NCBI GenBank assembly: GCA_902796535.1 | Contig: CADBPL010000208.1 | Span: 1-7,903, forward strand | Direction of reading: 5' to 3' | Origin: Oscillospiraceae bacterium | GTDB taxonomy: Bacteria > Bacillota > Clostridia > Oscillospirales > Acutalibacteraceae | DNA length: 7,903 nt | In this document: piece after piece, positions 1-7,004 of the stretch | Numbering within the stretch: position 1 is the first letter of the stretch | Layout of the letters: every line of letters starts with the position of its first letter | Translations under genes and position numbers: made by a program | The notes under the pieces: model-generated | What the model saw: only the letters and a program-made list of their open reading frames with translations | Databases searched by the model: none | Told to the model about the DNA's origin: nothing

Positions 1-795
1 CTTCCACATGTTCTTTTTGCTGTCCCATTTTTCATCGCAGCCGTACTGATACTGCGCCAGCGGGATGTGCATCAAAGTCGTGATCTCCGCCTTGCCGCCG
101 CTGAGCCTGTTGACGCCCTGCGCCGCCCAGGTGAACCACTCGACCTGTTCCTGCGTGCAGGCAGAATGGTGAGAATCCATCATGATGAGCGCTTCTGCCA
201 GTCTCTTTTGGCCGCCGTCCTCCTCGGTGATCCCTATGACATAGTTGCCCACGCCCAGGGAGGCGGGGCCTTTTCTGAGAATGCAGTGCGGGCTTTGCAG
301 CATGATATCGGCAAGATAATTCAGATCGCAGTTGCCTTCATCATCGTGGTTGCCGAACACGGGCGCCCACGGCACGCCGAAGCTCTCCATCAGGTCGGTA
401 AAGCGCTTGACGGAATAGATCGTGGAGTCGGTGCAGACGATATCGCCCGTTACGGTGATCAGATCGGGCCTGATCTTTTTGACAAGCTGTTTTGCCGTGA
501 ATTCCACGCCCAAGGCGGTCAAGCGCCGGTAATCATAATCGCCGAAATGGTTGTCGGTAAGATTCAGGATCACGAAGTCTTTATCGGGTTTTTTTTGAAC
601 CGTTACCATGCTGTCATACGTGAAGTCGCCGCCCCAGCTCTCGCGGGATGGTTCGCCAACGTAGCTCGCGCCGAGCTCCTGCCTGTAATGCAGCCACGAC
701 CGGATCGATTCTTTTACGCCCGTCATTCTGACATATCCGCCTGCCGCAGCGGCGGCTACGCCCAGAACGACCGCAGCGGCGATCAATTTTTTCAT
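1..795 (-). CDS. Calcineurin-like metallophosphoesterase, exported or membrane-anchored (partial, C-terminus outside window)
   Basis: The 265 visible codons encode the N-terminal part of a metal-dependent phosphoesterase of the calcineurin-like superfamily, closest in style to the DCR2/purple-acid-phosphatase-like group. Visible metal-ligand blocks are D81-x-H83 (LTDNHFGD), G117-D118 (TVTGDIV), GNHDDEG at 148-154 and H243 in MHIPL. The final GHxH block should lie beyond position 1. GPASLGVGNY (176-185) and MMDSHH (205-210) fit the family's middle region. Residues 1-20 are MKK followed by an Ala-rich hydrophobic stretch, so it is either a signal peptide or an uncleaved N-terminal anchor; catalysis would be extracytoplasmic. 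Start: ATG at 795-793, preceded by GGAAGGGAG. A GTG three codons upstream (804-802) is a weaker alternative, and an in-frame TGA sits at 822-820. It begins 49 bases after the glycosidase stop and is probably cotranscribed with it. The substrate cannot be told; nucleotides, sugar phosphates or wall polymers are all possible. Confidence 0.88.
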   Translation of the reverse strand, partial: MKKLIAAAVVLGVAAAAAGGYVRMTGVKESIRSWLHYRQELGASYVGEPSRESWGGDFTYDSMVTVQKKPDKDFVILNLTDNHFGDYDYRRLTALGVEFTAKQLVKKIRPDLITVTGDIVCTDSTIYSVKRFTDLMESFGVPWAPVFGNHDDEGNCDLNYLADIMLQSPHCILRKGPASLGVGNYVIGITEEDGGQKRLAEALIMMDSHHSACTQEQVEWFTWAAQGVNRLSGGKAEITTLMHIPLAQYQYGCDEKWDSKKNMWK

Positions 796-844
796 GCTGA
801 TCACGTCTCCCTTCCTCTGTCAATCGCTGTGATGCGGCGATCCC
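796..844 (-). promoter_or_regulatory. Short hydrolase-phosphoesterase spacer with ribosome binding site
   Basis: These 49 bases separate the hydrolase stop from the phosphoesterase start. They contain a purine-rich Shine-Dalgarno stretch (AGAGGAAGGGAG on the minus strand, about 807-818). I see no terminator-like stem with a T-run and no good promoter, which supports cotranscription. The purine stretch is 11 bases from the ATG at 795 and closer to the GTG at 804, so the start is not fully settled. Confidence 0.5.
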
Positions 845-2911
845 TTACGCTCCGGGAAGAAAACGGCGCCAAAGCGCAGCGCCGCGGCCTGTCAGAAAAG
901 CCGACACTTCCTGCAGCACATAAACGATTAGGTGAACCACGCCAAGGAATTGTTCCCACAGGCCGCTCTCATGCGTTTCGCCGCAAAGCGGGCAGAAGAC
1001 CTTATAGTCAAGCCCGAACCCTCTTTTTAAAGCGATCTCTTCAGAAAACGTATAGTCTTCGGTCAAGGCGGGAACGTTGACGGGAAGCCGGCCCGTGATC
1101 CTCTCGCCCCTGGCAAACATCATATAAATCGCCGCCGGGATGCAGGGGCCGTATTGCGGCACGTCATGCTCCCGCTCGCGGGGATCCTCACTCATCCCCT
1201 TGTCTAACCAGCAGAGCATCACCGCGTCAGCGTCGGGATAACGCACGCAGTCATAGGGAAGACGCGCGCTGAGCACAATAAACTTTGCGCCTGACTGATG
1301 CGCCAACCGGAGCATCTGGTCAATGCCCGCGCTCCTTGCGCCCTGAGCCGTTTTGGGGTTGAGCGCCGCAACCTTTGACACCTCGGAAATGACGATAACC
1401 ACGTCGGATTGCCTGATCTGCGCGGTGAGCGTTTCCACAGGCGTGGTGCCGTAGCAGCCGACCGTGATTTCCGTCCCCTCGGGAATGAGTGCGTTGTCTT
1501 CGGCAAGTTTTCTGCCGTAATTCACGGAAAGAAGCTCGTTTTCGTAAGCCGTCAGGATCAGCACCTTTTGATTCTTTTCGCGCAGCGGCAGCAGATCATT
1601 GTCGTTTTTCGTCAGCGTGACAGCCTGCTTTGCCATTTTGAATTCTTCCTCGTGGTGCGCTTTCGAGCCGACGGTCGCAACGGCTTTTTCGATTTTTGCC
1701 GCCCTGTTGCCCTCGTCATACGCCTTGAGCATTCCGTGCTTGTCTTTCAGCGTCAGAATACGGCGAACGGAGGCGTTGACATTGTCCATGGAGATCGTGC
1801 CGTTTTCCGCAAGAGCAACCAGCTCGGCAATGTAGGTTTCCAGCGCCCGGATCCCTTCCTCCGAATAAGGCGCAACCGGCATGAGCAGAATATCCACCCC
1901 TGCGTTGATCGCAAGCACCGCGGCGTCGCGCTGGCCAAAATGCTTGTCGATGGCGTCCATATTCATCGCGTCGGTCACGATAATTCCGTTATAACCCATG
2001 TCCCGCCGCAGCAGATCCGTCATGATTTTCCTGGAGAGGGTCGCCGGCAGGCAGATCTCTTCCCCTGTGAGTTTGGAGCAATAGGTTGCAGAATCGATTT
2101 TCGGATACTGGATATGCGCCGTCATAATCATTTCCGCGCCGGCTTTGATTCCCGCCGCAAAGGGGATCAGCTCATTGTTCTTCAGCTCGTCATACCCCTT
2201 GTCGACCAGCGGAAGGCTCGTATGGCTGTCGGTTCCCGTGTCGCCATGCCCCGGAAAATGCTTGAGCGCGGTCATGATCCCGTTGCGGTGCAGGCCGTTG
2301 ATGAAAGCCTGCCCCAGGGAGGCAACGATTTGGGGGTCATCGGAAAAGGAACGAATGCCGATCACCGGGTTGGACGGGTTGTTGTTGACGTCCAGCACCG
2401 GCGCAAAATCCACAGTGATTCCGAGCGCGGCAAGTTCTTCCCCGATGATCTCACCGCTGCGCAGCGCCGCCGATTTCCGGCCGATCGCGCCAAGCGCCAT
2501 GTTGCCGGTCAGCAGCGTCCCCGTAGCAAGGCGGGAAACGCTGCCGCCCTCCTGATCAATGCTGATCAGAAGCTGCGGCTTATCCGCTTTGGCGTTGGCC
2601 TGCTGCAGGCTGTCAGTCAGGCAATACATCTGTTCGGCGTTCACCGAGTTCTGCGAAAACAAGATCGCACCACCGAACGTATAGCGGCCAAACAGGGCTT
2701 TAAGCGGTTCGTTGAGCTGCGTGACGCCCACGCCGTCAAAATACCGCGGGGCGATCATGAGCATCTGCGTGATCTTTTCCTCGGTCGTCATCGCACGGAG
2801 CATACGCTCCACCTCGTCGGCGCTCCCGGCCGCAGCGCCGAATGACCACATGCTGAGCAGCAAGACGGCTGTCAAAGCCAAACTGAGCACACGTTTTGCA
2901 ACCTTTTTCAT
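845..2911 (-). CDS. nagZ: Secreted glycoside hydrolase family 3, NagZ-type beta-N-acetylglucosaminidase with CxxC-helix tail
   Basis: This 688-residue exported enzyme is predicted to remove terminal beta-linked N-acetylglucosamine, most likely from peptidoglycan fragments. Residues 1-28 are a classical Sec signal peptide (KKVAKR, then a Leu-rich core, cleavage near AAA-GSA) with no lipobox cysteine. The TIM-barrel domain (about 33-400) carries SIDQEGGSVSRL (117-128), the NagZ signature KHFPGHGDTGTDSH (217-230) with the expected Asp228/His230 acid-base pair, and the nucleophile Asp314 in VTDAMNMDAI. A second alpha/beta domain (about 425-633) resembles the two-domain Bacillus subtilis NagZ/YbbD layout. 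After it comes a tail of about 55 residues: CPLCGETH (640-647), then a hydrophobic helix (about 651-674) and a basic end. The tail is not part of the standard family. Start: ATG at 2911-2909 with GGGAGG upstream at good spacing; stop TAA at 847-845. Its own promoter lies at 2952-2980. The family call is firm; the exact substrate is inferred. Confidence 0.93.
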   Translation of the reverse strand: MKKVAKRVLSLALTAVLLLSMWSFGAAAGSADEVERMLRAMTTEEKITQMLMIAPRYFDGVGVTQLNEPLKALFGRYTFGGAILFSQNSVNAEQMYCLTDSLQQANAKADKPQLLISIDQEGGSVSRLATGTLLTGNMALGAIGRKSAALRSGEIIGEELAALGITVDFAPVLDVNNNPSNPVIGIRSFSDDPQIVASLGQAFINGLHRNGIMTALKHFPGHGDTGTDSHTSLPLVDKGYDELKNNELIPFAAGIKAGAEMIMTAHIQYPKIDSATYCSKLTGEEICLPATLSRKIMTDLLRRDMGYNGIIVTDAMNMDAIDKHFGQRDAAVLAINAGVDILLMPVAPYSEEGIRALETYIAELVALAENGTISMDNVNASVRRILTLKDKHGMLKAYDEGNRAAKIEKAVATVGSKAHHEEEFKMAKQAVTLTKNDNDLLPLREKNQKVLILTAYENELLSVNYGRKLAEDNALIPEGTEITVGCYGTTPVETLTAQIRQSDVVIVISEVSKVAALNPKTAQGARSAGIDQMLRLAHQSGAKFIVLSARLPYDCVRYPDADAVMLCWLDKGMSEDPREREHDVPQYGPCIPAAIYMMFARGERITGRLPVNVPALTEDYTFSEEIALKRGFGLDYKVFCPLCGETHESGLWEQFLGVVHLIVYVLQEVSAFLTGRGAALWRRFLPGA
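848..1000 (-). other. C-terminal CxxC-GxxH plus hydrophobic-helix tail of the family 3 hydrolase
   Basis: Codons 638 to 688 of the hydrolase encode an appendage after the normal end of the family 3 fold. It has Cys640-x-x-Cys643-Gly644 and His647, which looks like half of a zinc-ribbon or a small metal knuckle. A Trp/Phe/Leu/Val-rich helix follows (about 651-674), then TGRGAALWRRF with three arginines. The arrangement of short knuckle, hydrophobic helix and basic end could serve for envelope retention or for partner docking. It does not match LPxTG, SLH, LysM or dockerin motifs. I recall similar CxxCGxxH plus aromatic-helix ends on other clostridial exported proteins, but cannot confirm this here. 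Confidence 0.6.
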
Positions 2912-2951
2912 CGTTTCTTCCTCCCGGATTCATTTGTTTAAGGCAACAGAT

Positions 2952-2980
2952 ATTTTACCATTCCCGCGGGATAATGTCAA
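2952..2980 (-). promoter_or_regulatory. Sigma-A-type promoter for the hydrolase-phosphoesterase operon
   Basis: On the minus strand a perfect -35 box TTGACA (2980-2975) is followed by a 17-base spacer and a -10 box TAAAAT (2957-2952). The -10 is preceded by TGG, giving an extended -10. Transcription should begin near 2945, leaving a leader of about 34 bases with GGGAGG just before the ATG at 2911. The spacer contains a perfect 10-bp palindrome, TCCCGCGGGA (2962-2971). This is the best promoter match I found and it separates the hydrolase operon from the ATPase operon upstream. Confidence 0.85.
2962..2971. repeat. Perfect 10-bp palindrome inside the promoter spacer
   Basis: TCCCGCGGGA is its own reverse complement and lies between the -35 and -10 boxes, the usual place for a repressor operator. 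It is short, and no second copy was noticed nearby, so an operator role is only a possibility. A chance GC palindrome is the alternative. Confidence 0.3.
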
Positions 2981-3214
2981 ATTGGCAGCTGCGATTCTTT
3001 CGGATTTTCGCTGCATTTTTCAGGAATTATTCGCCGGCGGGGTCGGGCCGCGTTTCTTCATTCCGCACGCGAGGCGAGCCGCTTTCGGTTCGCCGCTTTG
3101 GCTTGAAAAGCAAGCTGACCGGCACACGGGCATCCACGCGGATGCACGGCGCCGGTCAGGCAATCGGGCAAAAGAGAGCGCCGGAAAGCAACCGGAGCAC
3201 GCTGAAACAGCCCA
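2981..3214. other. Gene-free spacer with a hairpin cluster
   Basis: Between the subunit D stop and the hydrolase promoter I see no convincing gene on either strand. The open frames here lack ribosome binding sites and protein-like composition. The stretch does hold three consecutive inverted repeats. The first is GGCGAGCCG / CGGTTCGCC at 3073-3081 and 3086-3094, with one G-T wobble and a CTTT loop. The second is GCTTG / CAAGC at 3101-3105 and 3111-3115. The third is the large composite stem at 3115-3159 listed separately. The rest, including the AT-rich segment near 3000-3030 and 3160-3214, shows nothing I can name. Confidence 0.6.
3105..3159 (-). terminator. Composite hairpin with weak T-rich tail, candidate terminator of the ATPase operon
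   Basis: The arms CTGACCGGC (3115-3123) and GCCGGTCAG (3151-3159) form a perfect 9-bp outer stem. Inside it, GCATCC (3130-3135) and GGATGC (3140-3145) form a 6-bp inner stem with a 4-base loop. Read on the minus strand, the stem is followed by CTTGCTTTTC, a poor but T-rich tract. It lies about 55 bases past the subunit D stop, where an operon terminator is expected. The interrupted stem and imperfect T-run make this a moderate call; it may instead stabilise the transcript 3' end. Confidence 0.45.
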
Positions 3215-3820
3215 TTATTTTTCGTTTTTAATGACCTTCAGGCGGGCGAAATCCTCACGCTCTTTTTCTTCGAGCGAATCGGAGATGAATTTGACGGCGC
3301 GGGTGAACTTGGGGATGACGACGTTGCCCAGCGCGTTGGAGCGTTTGCCGGTTTTGACCAGCGCCTCCTGCAGGCGGAACAGCGCCGTTTCCTGCATGGC
3401 CAGCTTCACGGCCATCACCTTCAAGTCGAGAAAACGGCTGTAAGCGTTATCCAACTGCAGGCCGGTGTAATTCAGGCCGTAATATATTTTTCGTTCGGGC
3501 GGCTGAATGTGCGCTTCGGGCACTTCCACGCCCATGATCGAACGCGTGACGATGCTGACGCTGTCATCGACCGGCACGCTTTGCGCCTGCGTGAGCGGCA
3601 GCCCGTCGGCAATGGTGGCAAGGCGCAGCAGATAAAACGCGTCGCGGCTCAGACGCTCCGCCTCTTTTTTGGTCTGTTCATATTCGTCGGTGCGTTTGGC
3701 GATCTCACGCAGCAGGAATTTTCGCTTGCGCTCCATCAGATCATACCCGACCCTGGCCAGCTCCAGCGAACGGCGCGCGTTCATCAGGTTGCCCTTGGTC
3801 GGCAGCAGATTCTCCGCCAC
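3215..3820 (-). CDS. atpD: A/V-type ATPase subunit D (central rotor shaft)
   Basis: Subunit D is the long coiled-coil shaft that turns inside the A3B3 head and links it, with F, to the membrane ring. The 201 residues match the usual length of just over 200. The N-terminal signature LLPTKGNLMNARRSLELA runs straight into GYDLMERKRKFLLREI (about 5-40), the first shaft helix. A variable middle (about 75-125) is followed by the second helix and the conserved end: KRSNALGNVVIPK (159-171), KFISDSLEEKERE and FARLKVIKNEK. Start: GTG at 3820-3818, whose first base is the last base of the B stop codon (TAGTG). AAAGGTGG upstream gives a well-placed ribosome binding site. The overlap suggests that D translation is coupled to B. 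It is the last gene of the ATPase operon; a candidate terminator follows. Confidence 0.95.
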   Translation of the reverse strand: MAENLLPTKGNLMNARRSLELARVGYDLMERKRKFLLREIAKRTDEYEQTKKEAERLSRDAFYLLRLATIADGLPLTQAQSVPVDDSVSIVTRSIMGVEVPEAHIQPPERKIYYGLNYTGLQLDNAYSRFLDLKVMAVKLAMQETALFRLQEALVKTGKRSNALGNVVIPKFTRAVKFISDSLEEKEREDFARLKVIKNEK

Positions 3821-5208
3821 TACGACACCACCTTTTCACGGAACGGTTCGATATAGGCTTCGATCTCTTCTTTTTGAAGGCGGTCAAGCAATTCATCGGG
3901 CAGCTGCGCCAGCAAACGGCAGCCCAGGTCGAGCGATTGCGCGATGGTGCGGTTTTCCGTGCGGCTCTGGGTGAGGAACTGCCCTTCAAAATCGCGGCCG
4001 AACCGAAGCAGAAGGCGGTCGTTTTCGGACAGCTCGTCCTCGCCGACAACGCTCGCCAGCGCGCGCGCATCCTGCACGCCGGAATAACAGGCAAACAGCT
4101 GGTTGCTGACCGCCTTATGATCCTTGCGGGTGTATTGCTCGCCGATGCCGTCCTTCATCAGACGCGACAGCGACGGCAGCACGCTGATGGGCGGATAAAC
4201 GCCCTTGGCCTCCAGCGCGCGGTCAAGCACGATCTGCCCTTCGGTGATGAAGCCGGTCAGATCGGGGATGGGGTGCGTGATATCGTCGTTTGGCATGGTC
4301 AGAATCGGCAGCTGCGTCACCGAACCTTTGCTTTCCCGGATCATACCGGCGCGCTCATAAAGCGACGCCAGATCGGAATAAAGGTAGCCCGGAAAGCCCT
4401 TTCGGCCCGGGATCTCGCCCTTGGAGGAGGAGAATTCGCGCAGCGCCTCGCAGTAAGCGGTCATATCGGTCATAATGACCAGCACGTTCATGCCCAGATC
4501 AAACGCCAGATATTCCGCTGCGGTGAGCGCGCAGCGCGGCGTGATGATGCGCTCAATGATCGGGTCGTTGGAAAGGTTGAGGAACATGACGACCTTGCTC
4601 ATGACGTTCGATTCCTCAAAGGATGTGCGGAACTGCTCCGCCACGTCGTTCTTCACGCCCATGGCGGCAAACACAACGGCAAAGCTTTCGTCATCTGCCA
4701 CGCTCGCCTGCCGCACGATCTGAATGGCCAGATCGTTGTGGCGCATACCGGAGCCGGAAAAAATGGGCAGCTTCTGCCCGCGGATGAGCGTGGCCAGCGT
4801 ATCAATGGAAGAAATGCCCGTCTGCACAAAGTTTTTGGGGTAAACGCGCTCAACGGGGTTGATGGCGGAGCCGTTGATATTGCGCCGCAAAAGCGGATAA
4901 ATCTCACCCAGCCCGTCCTTCGGGCGGCCCAGCCCGTCAAACACACGGCCCACGATTTCAGGCGAAAGCTTGAGCTCCATGGGGCGGCCGGTCATGCGGG
5001 TGCGGGTGTTGACCATGGACACGCCGCGCGTGCCTTCAAACACCTGGATCACGGCGCGTTTGCCCTCGATCATCACAACGCGACCGGCGCGAACCGAACC
5101 GTCCTCCAGCCGGATCTCAACCATTTCTTCGTTGAACACGTTGTCTACGTTTTCCAAAACCACCAGCGAACCGCTGATCTTATCCAGCCCGAGATGTTCC
5201 AGAATCAA
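3820..5208 (-). CDS. atpB: A/V-type ATPase subunit B (non-catalytic nucleotide-site subunit)
   Basis: Subunit B alternates with A in the A3B3 hexamer and supplies the arginine finger to the catalytic site. The length of 462 residues is normal. The N-terminal beta-barrel covers about 1-75 (VFEGTRGVSM at 56-65). As in the family, the P-loop is degenerate and not a Walker A: SGSGMRHN at 151-158, where many relatives have Leu-Pro instead of Met-Arg. The central fold includes GRKGFPGYLYSDLASLYERAG (268-288) and MPNDDITHPIPDLTG (305-319). Arg349 in VLPSLSRL is the expected arginine finger. The C-terminal helical domain ends in LQKEEIEAYIEPF. Start: TTG at 5208-5206, 16 bases after the A stop with AGGTGA upstream. 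The next in-frame methionine is residue 29, inside the conserved barrel, so TTG is well supported. The stop TAG overlaps the start of D. Confidence 0.97.
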   Translation of the reverse strand: MILEHLGLDKISGSLVVLENVDNVFNEEMVEIRLEDGSVRAGRVVMIEGKRAVIQVFEGTRGVSMVNTRTRMTGRPMELKLSPEIVGRVFDGLGRPKDGLGEIYPLLRRNINGSAINPVERVYPKNFVQTGISSIDTLATLIRGQKLPIFSGSGMRHNDLAIQIVRQASVADDESFAVVFAAMGVKNDVAEQFRTSFEESNVMSKVVMFLNLSNDPIIERIITPRCALTAAEYLAFDLGMNVLVIMTDMTAYCEALREFSSSKGEIPGRKGFPGYLYSDLASLYERAGMIRESKGSVTQLPILTMPNDDITHPIPDLTGFITEGQIVLDRALEAKGVYPPISVLPSLSRLMKDGIGEQYTRKDHKAVSNQLFACYSGVQDARALASVVGEDELSENDRLLLRFGRDFEGQFLTQSRTENRTIAQSLDLGCRLLAQLPDELLDRLQKEEIEAYIEPFREKVVS

Positions 5209-5224
5209 AACCTGTCACCTGCCT

Positions 5225-6976
5225 TTAACCAACGGCCGAAAGCGCCTTTTCGTTTTCGGCGTCCAATTCGTCAAACCGATCGAGCTCGTCGTTCGGTATG
5301 TTGTATTTCATTTTGACCAAACGGTCAAAGCAGCCCGTTTTGACAATGGCGGAAACGGGGAGCTGCCGCTCGATCAAACGTTTGCTCTGATCATAAACAC
5401 TGAGAATGCTTTTCATCATGCGGTAATGCTTTTGGGGCGGCACATAGCCGTCAAAATCGCTCAGCGCATCCTGCTGCAAAAAGCCGGTGCGGATCACGCG
5501 CGCGACCTCGATGATCAGCTTTTGTTCATCGGGCAGAACCTGCGCGCCGATGAGCTTGACGATCTCCATCAGCCGCGCTTCTTCGGCCAGCAGCGCGCTG
5601 ATGCGGTTGCGGCACGCCGTAAAATCCGGCGCGATATTCTCGCTGAACCAGTCTGAAAGGGAATCGATATATTCGCTGTAGCTGGTGGTCCAGTTCACCG
5701 CCGGAAAATGGCGCGCATAGGCCAGCGCCTTATCCAGCCCCCAGAAGCAGCGGGTGAAGCGCTTGGAGTTTTGCGTGACCGGCTCCGAAAAATCGGACCC
5801 CTGCGGGGAAACGGCGCCGATGACGCTCACGGAGCCTTCCGCGCCGCCGAGAGTGACGCAGCGGCCGGCACGCTCGTAGAATTCCGACAGACGGCTGGGC
5901 AGATAAGCCGGGTAGCCCTCATCCGCCGGCATTTCTTCCAGCCGGCCTGAAATTTCACGCAGCGCCTCCGCCCAGCGGGAGGTGGAATCCGCCATCATGG
6001 CCACGTGATACCCCATATCGCGGTAGTATTCCGCAAAGGTGATGCCGGTGTAGATCGACGCTTCACGCGCGGCGACCGGCATATTGGAGGTGTTGGCAAT
6101 GAGCACCGTGCGCTCAAGCAGCGGGCGGCCGGAGCGCGGGTCGGTGAGTTCGCTGAATTCGGTGAGCGCCTGCGTCATTTCATTGCCGCGCTCGCCGCAG
6201 CCGACGTAAATAATAATATCCGCATCGCACCACTTGGCAAGCTGATGCTGCATGACGGTCTTGCCCGTGCCGAACCCGCCGGGGATCACCGCCGCGCCGC
6301 CCTTGGCCAGAGGGAACATGGTGTCGATGATCCGCTGGCCGCAGATGAGCGGCACCACGGGCGACAGGCGCTCCTTCATCGGGCGGGCAATGCGGATCGG
6401 CCAGCGCTGGCAAAGCGTCAGGTCGAATGTGCCGCCGTGTTCATCCTGAATGGTAACGATACGATCGTGCAGGCGGTAAGCGCCGTTCGGCGCGGCAAAA
6501 ACGACCTTGCCGTGTTGGGACGGCGGCACGAGCAGCTTGTGGCGGATCGCCCGGGTCTCGTCGCATTCGGCGTAGCTCATGCCTCCGCTCAAAACGTCGC
6601 CCGGCTTTACCGTAACGGTGACGTCCCACTGCTTTTCTTCATCCAGAGGCGGCACGCTGACTCCCTTGGTGATGAACGCGCCCGCCTGCGCCGCCATGGC
6701 GCTCAGCGGTTTTTCGATGCCGTCAAAAATGCTGCCCAGAATCCCGGGGCCAAGCGAAACGGACATGGGCGAGCCGGAGGCCTCGACCGGTTCCTGCGGG
6801 TAAAGCCCGGCCGTATCTTCATAAACCTGAATGGTCGTTTTTTCACTGTCAACGCCGATAACCTCGCCCACGAGCCGTTTGACGCCGACGTAGACCATTT
6901 CCATGATCTGCAATTCGGTCGCGCCCCTGATTGTGACGATCGGGCCGTTGATGCTGTATATACGATATTTGTTCAA
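5225..6976 (-). CDS. atpA: A/V-type ATPase subunit A (catalytic ATP-binding subunit)
   Basis: Subunit A hydrolyses or makes ATP in the A3B3 head and so drives, or is driven by, ion flow through the membrane ring. From the chosen start it has 583 residues, normal for the family. The N-terminal barrel begins YRIYSINGPIVTIRG (4-18). The family's non-homologous bulge region follows (about 110-190). Walker A is GGFGTGKT (233-240), the catalytic glutamate is E262 in GCGERGNE, Walker B is VAMMAD (325-330) and SRWAEALREISGRLEEMP runs 333-350. PQGSDFSEPVTQN (391-403) has Ser where most relatives have Gly. The C-terminal helical domain runs about 440-583. Start: TTG at 6976-6974 with GGAGGG six bases upstream. 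The open frame extends to an ATG at 7114, but those 46 residues overlap subunit E and do not look like the family. The next methionine, residue 25, is inside the barrel. Confidence 0.97.
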   Translation of the reverse strand: MNKYRIYSINGPIVTIRGATELQIMEMVYVGVKRLVGEVIGVDSEKTTIQVYEDTAGLYPQEPVEASGSPMSVSLGPGILGSIFDGIEKPLSAMAAQAGAFITKGVSVPPLDEEKQWDVTVTVKPGDVLSGGMSYAECDETRAIRHKLLVPPSQHGKVVFAAPNGAYRLHDRIVTIQDEHGGTFDLTLCQRWPIRIARPMKERLSPVVPLICGQRIIDTMFPLAKGGAAVIPGGFGTGKTVMQHQLAKWCDADIIIYVGCGERGNEMTQALTEFSELTDPRSGRPLLERTVLIANTSNMPVAAREASIYTGITFAEYYRDMGYHVAMMADSTSRWAEALREISGRLEEMPADEGYPAYLPSRLSEFYERAGRCVTLGGAEGSVSVIGAVSPQGSDFSEPVTQNSKRFTRCFWGLDKALAYARHFPAVNWTTSYSEYIDSLSDWFSENIAPDFTACRNRISALLAEEARLMEIVKLIGAQVLPDEQKLIIEVARVIRTGFLQQDALSDFDGYVPPQKHYRMMKSILSVYDQSKRLIERQLPVSAIVKTGCFDRLVKMKYNIPNDELDRFDELDAENEKALSAVG

Positions 6977-6982
6977 ACTGTT

Positions 6983-6990
6983 CCCTCCCT
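6983..6990 (-). promoter_or_regulatory. Ribosome binding site fixing the TTG start of subunit A
   Basis: AGGGAGGG on the minus strand ends six bases before the TTG at 6976. It lies in the 28-base gap after the subunit E stop. It supports a non-ATG start and argues against the longer open frame beginning at 7114. Confidence 0.75.
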
Positions 6991-7004
6991 GTGCGGCCGC
7001 CGGT

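Noticed and set aside
796..844. Possible terminator between hydrolase and phosphoesterase
   Set aside because: Only a 5-bp ATCGC/GCGAT pairing is present, with no T-run after it; this is too weak to stop transcription.
67..1080. 337-codon plus-strand open frame over the phosphoesterase and hydrolase 3' end
   Set aside because: The minus strand encodes the metallophosphoesterase motifs here (DNH, GD, GNHD), so this frame is a shadow.
1409..2845. 478-codon plus-strand open frame opposite the family 3 hydrolase
   Set aside because: It mirrors the conserved barrel and second domain of the hydrolase, is rich in Arg/His/Val without recognisable motifs and lacks a convincing ribosome binding site.
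2896..3231. 111-codon plus-strand open frame across the intergenic spacer
   Set aside because: It begins inside the antisense of the hydrolase leader, runs through the hairpin cluster, and has no ribosome binding site or protein-like pattern.
3874..5316. 480-codon plus-strand open frame opposite subunit B
   Set aside because: It is antisense to a clearly conserved ATPase gene, has low-complexity His/Arg/Ala-rich sequence and no family features. Such frames arise from the GC-rich codon pattern of the real gene.
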